Made by a program: the position numbers and the translations under genes | Assembly (NCBI RefSeq): GCF_026914265.1 | Contig: NC_069138.1 | Location: forward strand, 33,520,131-33,584,130 | DNA from: Mya arenaria | Lineage: Eukaryota > Mollusca > Bivalvia > Myida > Myidae | DNA: 64,000 nucleotides | Reading direction: 5' to 3' | In this document: piece by piece, positions 48,670 through 59,563 of the stretch | Layout of the letters: each line of letters starts with the position of its first letter | Numbering within the stretch: the first letter of the stretch is position 1 | Notes under the pieces: generated by a model | Seen by the model: the letters and a program-made list of their open reading frames with translations, nothing else | Told to the model about the DNA's origin: nothing | Database searches by the model: none

Positions 48670-50239
48670 ATGGAGATTGAGCAGTTGCAGATGTGGGCCA
48701 GATGGTTAGAGCTCCAGAGAGACAGGGCCATTGCAGTGCTAGAGTTGGAACAAGAGGAAGAGGCTGAGGGTCGTAGGCATAGACGTAGGCGACAAATGCG
48801 CAGGAAAATATGGATGAAGCAGTGGCTTGCACGACGACCCCTGTATGGGCATTATGAGCAACTGCTACAGGAGCTAAACAGGGAAGACCCAAAAGGATAC
48901 AAAAATTTCCTAAGGGTAGACGCTGATATGTTTGGGGAGCTTGTTGATCGCATATCACCCAGAATTCAGAAAAAGAACACCAACTTCAGGTAAATCATGG
49001 GTTTGATCCCCATCATTTTCACGTATTTCTGAAATAATTAGTCATCTAGTTACTTTTCCAACCAATTGACATCAACAGCTCTGTGCAATTGTCACTAATA
49101 TTTAAGAAATTTTAATACGTTGTATAATAGCAGGCTAGTTATTACTTATCATTGTTCAATCTCTATTTCAGGGAAGCCCTGGAGCCTGGATTGAAGTTGG
49201 CGGTCACTCTTCGTCATCTCGCAACTGGAGCCTCGTATTCAGACTTGATGTACTCATTCCGAGTGGGAAGTAACACAATAAGTAAATTCGTCCCTGAAGT
49301 TTTGGATGCTATAATACAGGAGTACTCTGAAGAGGTTTTGCCAGACGTCGTCACTGCTGAACAATGGCAGCAGATTGCAGATGACTTCCGAACCAAGTGG
49401 AATTTTCCTCATGTCTGCGGGGCTCTTGATGGTAAGCACGTGAGGATAAAGAACCCGAAGAACTCTGGATCTCTGTTCTATAACTATAAAGGCTTCTTTT
49501 CCATAATACTACTCGCACTCGTAGACGCAAACTACAAATTCATCTGGGTAAGCGTTGGTGCTAATGGCAGTGCATCCGATGCCCAGCTATTCAATAACAC
49601 TGAACTCAGAACCATGCTAGAAGAAAACAACCTTGGTTTGCCTGACCCTGATCCACTGCCTGGCGATGACATGAACACCCCATACTTCCTCATTGGAGAT
49701 GACGCCTTCCCGTTGAGAACTTGGATGATGAAGCCATACTCCAGACGCAACTTGACCAACGAGGAGCGCATATTCAATTACAGGTTAGACAATCTTTTGA
49801 ATTACTATTGGCAAAATAGCTATGCATTTAATCAGAAATTTGTTCTTATAAACCATCACCATCCTTTCATTTTAGGTTGTCCAGGGCTAGACGAGTGGTA
49901 GAAAACGCCTTCGGTCTTCTCGCTATGCGGTTTCAGTGCCTACTTGGCTGCTTGAACCAGATGCCCGAAACCGTTGACTTGATTATTCTTGCATGTGTCA
50001 CACTGCATAACCTTATCAGCATACGGTACCCTGCCATTGCAAGACTGGCCGTCGACCAAGAGGACGAGCATAACCAATTAGTACCTGGTGAATGGCGCCA
50101 AGGAAGACAGTTGGCTGATGGTGATCGGACCCATGGAAGAAATGTGGTGACATCCGCTGGGGTCAGTCAGAGGAACTACATTAAACACTACTTCAACTCC
50201 CGAGCTGGTTCAGTTGAGTGGCAACAGAATATGATTTAG
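48670..50239 (+). CDS. Harbinger (HARBI1-like) DDE transposase
   Basis: Nuclease that would cut and join the Harbinger element in the nucleus. Exons 48670-48989, 49172-49783 and 49876-50239 (introns 182 and 92 bases, GT-AG, both splitting an arginine codon) give 431 residues, within the usual size range. Basic N-terminal helix region (RRHRRRRQMRRK), then the HARBI1-type RRPLYGHYEQLLQEL start. DDE_Tnp_4 catalytic residues are all present: Asp193 in GALDGKHVRI, Asp243 in GSASDAQLF and Glu320 in SRARRVVENAFG. The first ATG in frame is 48,634; I prefer 48,670 (MEIEQLQMW) because the upstream 12 residues are hydrophobic and unlike the family. There are no stops or shifts. It converges with the MADF gene in the same element. 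Confidence 0.93.
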
Positions 50240-51551
50240 TGTGTTAGTTACTTTGGAAAGATATTTTGATGAAGTGTATAACCTATATGATGCGAGTATG
50301 CACAAGTTATGTAGTTATTAAAGTGATTTCCGATATGTTTAAGTATATTATAGTAAGTCATCTTCTATTTGGATATGATAGTTTCCATGATATGTTTGTT
50401 AATGGAGGAAATAAGCTTCAAGTATACATGTATATACAATAGAGTTGATTGTTTGTTTCTTGATTTTATGCCCTTTTTCGAAGTATTTCAATCATATCAC
50501 GGTGGTGAGTTAACTTAGAACATGACCTAAGTCGGCAACAAGAAATAGCCACATACCAGTAATTTACAACTTTCATTTATAGTTCACCCTAGTTTCTGAG
50601 CCAATCACCGTCCAGAGATTTTTCAAATTTCTGCTCGAATATGTTCCATATAAGAACACTTCTGCACAAATAAGTTCGTATTATAACTAGGTCAGCAGAC
50701 ATGGCGCGCGCCAAATAGCAAGCCCAGCCTACTGTCTGGAACGACAGAAGTGTCGATTCAAAATGACGTCACTTCTGCTTTATCAAGCGGTAGTTACGTC
50801 ATTTTGAATCGATAACGACTTATCCAAGTTACCGTTCAACCAATTGGCGCGCTGTATACGGATGGCGTGATTTTCCCCCGATCACATGACTTTAATTGAA
50901 GGCACAGGAATGATAGTGGGCGGGGTTAACTATAAGTCGGTCATAGTTCATATAATGGAAAAATAAACAAACTTAATACGGCGCTTCGCTTCGCTCGCTT
51001 GTATTAAATTTGGTTATTTTTCCATTATATGAACTATAACCTACACGTATAGGACAAGTTGCGGTAGCAGACATCTCTTCATAAGGTCGAACGTTTTAAC
51101 TACCAGAACACAACGCTCACTTTTAATTGATTGATTAATTGTTTAGGGGCTGAAGAAAAATATTAAATTTTAGAATACATGTATTCTTAAGTAATTGCTA
51201 CCAGCATGACCAGCCTTGTTTTGTTATAACAATACACATTTAAGTTCAACTTTTAATACTGACAGAAACCTACATAATAACAGGGTTATTTTGCCTTATG
51301 CCAAAAGTAAGCTAATTAAGTTTCTAAGTAAGATAAATTGCTATCCAAACAAATTTTACGAACAGTTTACATTGATTTACTTAAGAAGACTCAACAGTCA
51401 ACAGTAATATTTATCAAGAATGAGGCTATTTAACCTTTATTCAAAGTAAAAACCAAAACGTCGAAAAACTAAATTCACAATGCACATAAACTTGAGTAAA
51501 ATCACATCATCAAATCACTTGGCTGGTTCAACCATTTTCCAGTTACTTTGT
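50240..51551. other. Intergenic core of the Harbinger element
   Basis: Holds the 3' ends of both genes. Two hairpins: 17-base exact arms TCGATTCAAAATGACGT at 50,753-50,769 and 50,796-50,812 (each with a CRE-like TGACGT); and 37-base arms at 50,943-50,979 and 51,001-51,037 around a GC-rich 21-base loop. The second looks like a MITE inserted in the element. Confidence 0.65.
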
Positions 51552-53492
51552 TCAGTCCTTGGGTGCGTCATGCATCTCCTGGGTTAGGATGGGGGAACTA
51601 TTTGGTGTCGAGACCATATCCATAGCCTGGCGGATGATAGATGCAGTCGTGGTTGGGGTTTCTATGGCGGGTGTAATGGACCTGTAAGCACATGTAGGCT
51701 GTTGCAAGATTGGCTGCACATTTGGTGGTTGCAGGTGAGTAAAACTTTTCAGCAGTGGTGTAAGATGGGCTGGTGGTGCAGATGCAGCTATATTGGTAGC
51801 TAGCTGAAAATCCTGCTGCATGTGATCCTGTTGCTGAAACTGATTCTGCTGCCATGCTGAGCCGAACGCCGCTGATATGGGAGCCTGTCTTCTGTATATA
51901 GATGATGTAGGAGCGGGAGGGACAGGCATGGCAAAAACTGGATCTGCTATCTGTTGACCTACATGCCCTGCTGCCTCTTGGGTGGCTAGTCGTCTCTTCT
52001 CCTCTTGGCTTTCCTCCGCAAGGTCCAGAGCCAGCCTTGTTGCACGTGTGACAAACACATTCATTCTCTGCTGGTCCATTTGGCGCATCAAATACACCAA
52101 AAACTGGCCAGTGTGTGCTGCTGGATCTTGCGCAACTGTGATGGCACCACGCACGGACTCCAACTCGGACGTCAATGAGGACAGTACACGCGCTGCTTTG
52201 GGACGGCAACCAGATACTGCTGATGTAGAGGGTGCTGACGAATCGGAGGCGGCGTCATCATCCTCTGTCTCCTCCAAGACAAGTTCCTTTCTCTTCTCCG
52301 CAAACTGCAAATATAGAAAGTACACAGAATAAATACAGACTTTTAAGAAGGTGCCCCGATGGCAGAGAGGTTAACGCCTTGGACTGCGAATCCTGTGTCA
52401 TGTGTTGGCTTGAGTTTGAATCCCGGCTCTGAAATGAACTTTTCAGAAATGTTGTATGGTATTTCTCTTGCACAAGACTTAAAACATAGGTCCACATATG
52501 GCCTTGTATAATAGAGATATGGCCTTAGCTGTCGTTAAATCCGAGTCAAACTTAGGCAAAAAAACTGAACTCCCTTTTATACCATTAAAATTTAGAAATA
52601 ATTTAATGCTTGATTACGTATATTTCTTTTAAGTGTATACACATGATTTATACAGGATTTTTATTACTACATGTACTTACTTTGGATCCCCTCTGAGTTC
52701 GCAGCTGTACCAGATAAGGGCGCAGGAATTCAAAGTTGTCCAAAATCCACTGTTGCCTTGCTGTGCGCTCTCCAGCACCAGATCCAGATTTGTTGGTAAG
52801 CTTAATTAGTTTCGAATACTGTGTTCTCATATTCGTGTACCAGATTGACGACAGGTCTCCAGGTTTGAGGCCCAACTCTGCCTCTTTCGCGGCCCATGTA
52901 CTGTTCTTCTTCTCCTTATACTTGAATCCTGCGGATGATTTGTCGAAGAGGAACGAGTTCTCTCTTAACCACGCTACAAGGTCATCTTCTTCATCTTGCG
53001 TGAGTGTACGATGTAGTGTCTTCCGGGGCCTGATATCAGTCTGTAAACATTAAAAGTATACTTATGAATAACAAGGAAACTTCCAATTATGTTTGTTATT
53101 TTGCGCCTAAAATATTGCCGAAAAAAACATATACATGTAGAGTACTAATTGTAAAAATACATGACAAACATAGCAGTGTGTTATGATAAAATAAACAAAT
53201 TATGCATTATATCCTTATAAACACTTGACACACAAAATATAAGTCTAATGACAGTTGTTTGTTCGTATTCGAAGGGAAAGCAAAATCAAAAGCTTAGTAC
53301 CTCTATCTCAGGAGAAGTCGGACGTTCTTCTACTTGCTCTTTTCTGGTTTGCTCGGCAGAAGAGTCAGTAGGGGGTATAGGCGACTCATTACTCTCTTCC
53401 TGGGTGGGTTCCACGATTTCAGGCTGAGGCGCAGCAACTGCACATTTACTCGCAATTGTACTGCCTATCGGCCTTTTGCCTTTTCTCGGCAT
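51552..53492 (-). CDS. MADF/Myb-SANT-like partner protein of the Harbinger element
   Basis: DNA-binding protein of the type Harbinger elements encode beside the transposase; in known cases it recruits the transposase to the nucleus and the TIRs. Exons 53492-53301, 53040-52681 and 52304-51552, all phase 0 with good GT-AG sites (donor GTAAGT at 52,680), give 434 residues. Order: start MPRKGKRPIGSTIASK, an acidic linker, then a MADF domain at about residues 82-155 (DLVAWLRENSFLFDKSS, TWAAKEAELGL, SIWYTNMRTQYSKL), a linker ending LRTQRGSK, an acidic DDDAASDSS stretch, a helix (FLVYLMRQMDQQRMNVFVTR) and a Gln/Pro-rich tail. The start is the first ATG after the upstream non-ATG frame. No breaks. 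A tRNA-like sequence lies in intron 2. Confidence 0.9.
52351..52432 (+). other. tRNA-Ser-derived sequence (SINE head or tRNA pseudogene)
   Basis: Box A (TGGCAGAGAGG), a serine-type anticodon arm (TTGGACTGCGAATCC, loop CTGCGAA), a long variable arm and box B (GTTTGAATCCC) align with eukaryotic tRNA-Ser(GCU), but the loop reads GCG instead of GCT and the acceptor arm does not pair (GTGCCCC against ctgaaat). It is therefore not a working tRNA gene. It lies in antisense orientation in intron 2 of the MADF gene, most likely as a SINE 5' part. Confidence 0.65.
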
Positions 53493-53629
53493 CTTTAGTT
53501 TGTAGTAGAAATGGCTTGGCTGAAGATGTTTTAACAGATATTGGTTTGCTAAAGATGTTATATCTTCAGCGTCCAAACAACTTATGAGACACTGGTCAGC
53601 ACGCTTTTCTTGCTTTAGTCACGTGAGCT

Positions 53630-54085
53630 CGTGTATGGTCGAACAGTGATCGGGGTTTGATCGTGTGCGGTCGTGTGTGGTCGTGGAGTAGTCGGGTAGC
53701 AGTCTTGATAATCTGGACAAGAGATCGAACAGAGATCTACTTAATCGGGATGCGATCGTATATTACTCGAGTAGAAGTCGAGAAGATCGGTTACAGATCG
53801 GGTAAAAGATGTCAATCCGACCAAACAAGATCGCTACACGATTGTTTCTCGATTAACTCGATCTTCAACTCGATCAATACACGATCGCTTCCCGAGCTCT
53901 TCTCGACCGCTTGGCTACACGATCGCTACACGAATTTTTTTGACATGTCAAAAAAATTCGGGTAGAAAGCCCGAGCGATGCCGACCAAGGTAGACCTCCC
54001 CGACCACTCCCGATCAATCATGCCGACCTACCCAGACAAGTACCCGATCGCTTGATCGGGCTTGATCGAGTTGATCTGATCGGCA
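53630..54085. promoter_or_regulatory. Right subterminal motif array with central palindrome
   Basis: Motifs run as RRTCG (53,630-53,815), then CGAYY with about 11-base spacing (53,815-53,935). A perfect 30-base palindrome follows (53,931-53,960; CGAATTTTTTTGACA and its complement), then more CGATC/CGACC words to the TIR. It mirrors the left array. Confidence 0.65.
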
Positions 54086-54103
54086 GTGGGAGCCCAGCTT
54101 TAA

Positions 54104-54412
54104 CATTGAAGAGTTGTTCGACTTTCATAAACTGAAACAGTGAGTTCCACATTTGTATATGTTGGATAAAATCATGAAATTTATTTGCACTAAGTTTAAT
54201 TTATTTTCAATATTTCCTCGGGTTTTTATCATTATTTTAATAGTGCAACGTGCAAATATAGTTAATGATAATTAAAATACATTGTCATTTTCTAATTGTG
54301 ATGGAAGAGTTTTAAGAGTGAATGATTTTCAAAGTCACATTTAATTATCTCACAGTGAGTGCATATATTAAGCACACATATATCGTTCGTATATACTTGA
54401 GTTATTCGGACT
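54104..54412. other. AT-rich spacer
   Basis: Right flank of the Harbinger element. Nothing recognised. Confidence 0.5.
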
Positions 54413-55547
54413 CCACGGACTTGAACCAGCCCAATTGCGTTCATACCTCAATAATAACATCAATCCTGCAATAAAGTATGCCCTCATATTTATCTGGACC
54501 AAACCATTGGTAAAGCAGCTAAACCATTAAACTGAGGTCTTTATAAAGCAGTTATATAGCACGTCTTGCTTTACCAACAAGATATTTTCGCGTGCACCAG
54601 TAGCGTTAACACTTCATGTGTAAACAGGTCAAATAGTGCACTGACACTACACTTTCCCCCTGTTTCTTTTGTTGGCGCGGCACCGGGGTTGGCTAAAGAC
54701 TGATCAAGTCGGCACGAACTAACAAGATTGCTGCTATGACTGGTCTAACCAGGGAGTTTAACGACAACAACAATATCTACACCAAAAAATATTTACATCC
54801 AGCACTTCTGGTCGAGGCTACTTGAAGTAACCAACTGCAACTGGTTGTTAACAGATTCAATTTTTGTACACCCATCTTTATTACCTTCCCTATCCACCCA
54901 GACGAAAAGGAAGGCAGCTAGTCCTGTACTTCAGGATACTGCATACAGCCTCATACCATTGGCATTGGCTGTCTTTAACACATTTTGCCACGGAACCTGT
55001 CGAGCAGTTATTTAGCCCGCCCTGCTTCGCCAACAGCTGATCTCGAACTCCAAGAAATCTGCGCGCGCCAGTGTCGTCAACACTTCATGTTTAAACAGGT
55101 CAAAGATTGCACTCGCACTACAGCAATTCATTCCCTAATTATTTCATATTTAATTATTATTTTATTTTCATATCAAAAATTCAGAACAAAACACACCAAT
55201 AAGGAAGATAACGGTTCTTGGTGTCAGTAGTAATCGGACCCCTGTCGGAACATTCAATAAAGATATTAGTCCAACACCTTAATGCTCAGGAAACAATAAG
55301 TTGCATAACAATTACTGGATTTACCATATTTCAGCATGTATCAACATTTGTTGTAAGGTTCCAGCTGTCAGTACGTTAGCTTTAATTCTCTTAATGTTTT
55401 ACCACCCTTTACCATAATAAAAAAGTGCAAGCGCATTTTACAAGAAAAGGACATTGTTCCTTTAAGGTCAGCATTTGTCACCTTTACATTTCCTGAATAC
55501 TTCGCTTAAGTCGCTTTAAATGTTGTCATCTTGCAGTAAATCAACAC
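54413..55547. repeat. Duplicated segment copy B, left piece
   Basis: Paralogue of 31,393-32,284. It contains an internal partial duplication: 'gcagttat.tagc' and the following bases appear at about 54,547 and again at about 55,003. No gene recognised. Confidence 0.8.
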
Positions 55548-55553
55548 ATGTTT

Positions 55554-57450
55554 GGTCCGTGTATACACCGTCTTTTCGTTTTTCACAATTGAAAGTAAAA
55601 AACAAAAAAGAACCATACAAATCCCTTTTCGTTTTTCTAATGATTGTAGAAAAAAACAATGATAGTTTTTTTTTCCTTTTCCGTTTTTTTTTTAAATATT
55701 ACCACGGAATACAAAACAAGGAAACTATTTATTAATACTGTTTTTAGGTTATACAAAGTTTTCTTCTTATGACCGAATAGAAAGCCAAAATTCATAGGGT
55801 TTTTTCTTATCCATGATTTCAATTTTACTCAAGGAAATCAAGACAAGAAATTGATTCATTAATACCGTTTTTCGAGTTTTGTTTTACAAAGCGCTAAACG
55901 AAAAACGAGTGGCGCTGCGATTTCCTGTATTCTCATGTACTTGATGACGTCGCCATATATGTTAACATCTACTAAACTACATAAGGGACGATATTTCCAG
56001 ATCCCTTTCTGCCACTCGTTTTTCGTTTTGCGCTTTGTAATATTTATGCAAAAAGCTACAGAAACAAGCTCAGTAGGAAAAAGTGGCACTGGGCAAACGC
56101 CATAGACATAGAACACAAAATCACAGACAAGATACATAACAGCACAAAACTCCACAAACAGCACAGTGCATACATACTATATGTATAAAAAAAATAGGTA
56201 GGTTTATCAAGAATTGTTAGGTGCCGCCTTGGAACGGTCAGTAAAATGTAAATTTACAGGGGGGTAAAACCAGTTTAAAAAACAAAAATCGAAAAACGGT
56301 ATTCAGAGGCGGTAATCACGTGGTACATTGTTTTGATACCAAGCACTATGAAATGGCTGCGCCCAGTGAGACGGTATGTATTTTTGTTTATTTTCTATCC
56401 ATAATTAAAATATTTAATTTCCTAAAATCGACCAGGTTCCAGCGCCCAATTCTCCCTGTAATATGGTACCTTCATTTTGGGCACAACCATTGAAATATGA
56501 TTTAATAACTAGTTTAAGAATATTTGTATCCTGTATTTGCAAATTGTAACATTTAAAATATTTCTTTATATTTAAGTTAATATTTTATATGAATAAACAT
56601 AAATGTAACGACTTCGAAATATGGCAATCTGAAACGGATAGTTTAGCTGTGGCGTTTTGAGCGGCTTTGACTAAAAAACATAAGCTCACAGCATCTGTAT
56701 GGTGCTGAGCCTGTATGTTTTCTTTAATGTATACTTAATGCGCCTTTGGTCTTGTATGATTTCCCGAAATGTCGGCATAACATATTCTGCAACAATATAA
56801 ACATTATATAGTGCTTGGTTCGAATAATATTCCGTAAGTGCTTGTTTCGAAAAACGGTTGTAGCGTTATTACCGCAAAATGCGTACGTTGCTATGGTAAC
56901 ATAACTTTGGGCATATCGATAGGGCTACATGCAATGTTCATAAATAGCTCTGTAAACGAAATTGCGTATACAAATGACGAAATTTAGAAGAAAAAAACGG
57001 ACAGTTCATGCTTAGTTCAAAGATTTCCGCAGCACATTTCGCCTCGATTGAAAACTTTTGACACGCATTCCAAGTAAACTACAGAACTGTCTGACAAAAT
57101 GGAGGTACCATATTACAGGGAAAATTGGGCGCAGGAACATGGTTGATGTAAGGAAATGTTCCTGTTTAATTATGGAGAGAAAATAAACAAAAATACATAC
57201 CGTCTCACTGGGCGCAGCATTTTGTTAGTGCTTGGTATCAGAACAATGTACCACGTGATTACCGCCTCTGGTATTAATGAATCAATTTCTTGTCTTGATT
57301 TCCGTGAGTAAAATTGAAATAATAGAAAAAAACTATGAATTTTGGTTTTCTATTCAGTCATAAGAAAAACGAAAAATGATTTGAATGGTCCTTTTTCGTT
57401 TTTTTTTACTTTCAATCATAAAAAAACGAAAAAACGGTCTTTCACGAACC
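55554..57450. mobile_element. 1.9-kb TIR element with 6-base TSD
   Basis: Inverted ends of about 100 bases starting GGTCCGTG (left) and GGTTCGTG (right, complement). TSD ATGTTT at 55,548-55,553 and 57,451-57,456. Rich in CGTTTTTCGTTTT words. It carries an inner hairpin (55,883-55,913 with 56,009-56,040), a dispersed-repeat copy (56,040-56,225) and a nested 967-base element. No transposase. Confidence 0.75.
56304..57270. mobile_element. 967-base MITE with TIRs of about 165 bases and a 5-base TSD
   Basis: Ends CAGAGGCGGTAATCACGTGG and its complement. TSD GTATT at 56,299-56,303 and 57,271-57,275; the unoccupied site is visible in the related repeat at about 26,668-26,690. CAG termini and a short TSD suggest a hAT-type MITE. 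Non-coding. Confidence 0.8.
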
Positions 57451-57456
57451 ATGTTT

Positions 57457-57820
57457 TTTTTTTTGTATTTTTAGATAATTAACTATAAGGCTTGTCCAGT
57501 ATATATAGTGAAAAAACAGCGCACCAGGACATCTGCATTCTGTGACTTAACATCATATGGAATATCCAGTGAACTCTCCCATCGACACTAGTGCATGTAA
57601 TCCTGAAAGCTGGACCCCGGTTAAGCAGTCTCCAAAAGCCAGCTGGACACATAACTTGGGGCTTCGCTGTATTCTTCATCAAATGAGACACCTGGTGTCT
57701 CCAGTACCCTAAGTAGTTTGGGAAATGCTTTGAAAGACTTTCATGGAAGGGAAGTGGTCACATTCAATCAACTTCTGATGAAAAACAGTGCTGACACGCA
57801 AAGCTTCCTTCCAACAATAT
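57457..57820. repeat. Duplicated segment copy B, right piece
   Basis: Resumes at 'tagataattaactataaggc', matching 32,190-32,280, and then 37,025-37,280. Confidence 0.75.
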
Positions 57821-58290
57821 TCAGCATACTTGTCAACGGAGAAAAAATGAATTGAGCAAAAAGATTCAAAATCTACAGAATGAATTGGTGTTGAAGGAGC
57901 AATTACCAGATTAAACAGTACAAGCATTCACACAGAGTGATGATGAAGACGGCCCTGCATATATAAAATGAAGGAATAGCATCCACCAGAAGCTGTTGTT
58001 GCGGAAAGGGGTAAATTTGGGGGAAACGAGAGAAATGTTTTAAATATTAACATCAATATTCAGCACACTTGTCATCGGAGAAAAATGAATTGAGCAATAC
58101 AGTTCAAAATCTACAGAATGAATTGGTGTTGAAGGAGCAATTACCTTATTAAACGGTACAAGCATTCACACAGAGTGATGATAAAGAAGGCCCTGCATAT
58201 AAAAATTGAAGGAATATCATCAATCAGAAGCTGTTGTTGGGGAAAGGGAAGACTTTGGGGAAAAAGAGGGAAATGTTTGAAAATATTTAC
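57821..58290. repeat. 239-base tandem duplication
   Basis: Copies start at 57,821 and 58,060 ('tcagcatact' / 'tcagcacact') and share 'aaaatctacagaatgaattg', 'gaaggagcaattacc' and 'agaagctgttgttg'. The first copy also has an unrelated 5' part. Confidence 0.9.
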
Positions 58291-58768
58291 ATTTTCTTTT
58301 ACCAAGCATAGAACAGTATTAAAACTATTACTATTTGCATTTCATGTTGGATTTCTGTTTTATAATTTATTAACCTGGGCTTGAAATCATTAACATTTTC
58401 ATTTAGTTTATAGTAGAGTGTGAAATCTGTCTTAATTATGTGCCTTTCTTTTGAGTTTTGCTTTATTGCTTTTACTTGACATTATTTAAGGAATATAAGA
58501 TGTTGAAGTGTTTTTTATGTAATTTCTGTAAAAATACATTTTCCAATTATTCATGGCTTCAGTGTATACGCATGATATCGTCGAAAGTATTTTTAAATTG
58601 GAACAGTTGTCCCCTTTTACAGTAAATACTGACTGTTTAAATAGTTCTACTGTTGTGCTTATTGTTTAAGTTGTAAAGGTCAATTTGCATTTTACATTCA
58701 TGCTTTTTTATTCATGCAGATTCTTGTACACATTTTTTACTTATATGGTTGGACACTAAATGCAACTA
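58291..58768. other. AT-rich, nothing recognised
   Basis: No coding or repeat feature was seen. Confidence 0.5.
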
Positions 58769-58770
58769 TA

Positions 58771-59032
58771 CTAACGGCCAAACGTCTTGTCCGGTCTACA
58801 GAAACTACAAAATCCAAAAGTCTTGTCCGGTCTACAAAAACACTATCTGTTTTGTTTTATATCGCACACTCATAAATGGTATCGATGGAAAGAGGACATT
58901 AATATGCATTCAATGAAAAAAGAATTTTGGAATTTGAGCCAGAACTGCCGGTACAGTAACATGTTGAAAATTGGCATTGCGGATTTTCAAGGCACAAATG
59001 AAAGCCATACCGGACACGACTTTGGCCATTAG
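58771..59032. mobile_element. 262-base MITE, Tc1/mariner-like
   Basis: TIRs CTAACGGCCAAACGTCTTGT and CTAATGGCCAAAGTCGTGTC (complement), about 26 bases with mismatches, flanked by TA on both sides. The left TIR motif 'gtcttgtccggtctaca' is repeated once inside. Non-coding. Confidence 0.75.
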
Positions 59033-59432
59033 TATATGTAAAGTCAATTAATGTCAACCATATCTGCAAACCAATATAATATCAAATTGTGCTGTGCTCA
59101 TATTAATAATAACTTTAGATTCTTCATGTTCAAAATCAATAATGCACATCTTTAACAAACAAATATTTTGATTGATACACCTTGAACTTCTTACTAATTA
59201 ATGCATATATGGCAGAAATTATTACCAAAAACAAGAGTGTAACCGTGTGTTTAATAGCAGTAATTTACTGTGATTAACTTTTGTCTCATAAGGGAGAAAT
59301 ACCGTGTTTTCTGCACCTATCCATTAAATGAAATCACTTTCCTTCATAAGAACCATTGTTGTCGACATGTATTCGTCCTTTTTATTATATTAAAACAATT
59401 GTATGTATTGTGGTTGATCTTGGTTGGGAGTA

Positions 59433-59563
59433 ATGGCAGGCAGATGACTTTGCACTTTCAAAGAGTGTACACTTCTTTAAGCTGATGTTGTGCATCTTTA
59501 AAGCATAATATCAGCTTAAAGAAGTGTACACTCTTTGAAAGTGCAAAGTCATCTGCCTGCCAT
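59433..59563. repeat. Perfect 54-base inverted repeat (hairpin)
   Basis: Arms 59,433-59,486 and 59,510-59,563 pair without mismatch; the stem could extend inward with two mismatches to a 9-base loop. Arms start ATGGCAGGCAGATGACTTTG. Confidence 0.92.

Larger units (their letters stand above)
48239..54100. mobile_element. Complete PIF/Harbinger transposon, 5.9 kb
   Basis: The left terminus (48,239 on) and right terminus (to 54,100) are inverted over about 37 bases with two mismatches; the shared core is TCCCACTGCCGATCAGATCA. TAA lies at 48,236-48,238 and 54,101-54,103, the 3-base target duplication expected for this superfamily; placing both requires one extra terminal A on the right. Two convergent genes, both open and cleanly spliced, encode the DDE nuclease and the MADF partner that Harbinger elements need. 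Dense subterminal motif arrays lie inside both ends. Nothing visible prevents activity. Confidence 0.92.

Noticed and set aside
48153..48680. 175- and 119-codon plus-strand frames at the Harbinger left end
   Set aside because: The Arg/Ser/Pro/Asp-rich sequence arises from the CGAYY repeat array, not from coding constraint.
51598..52209. 203-codon minus-strand frame overlapping the MADF last exon
   Set aside because: Shadow in another frame of exon 3; the MADF frame joins in phase with exons 1 and 2.
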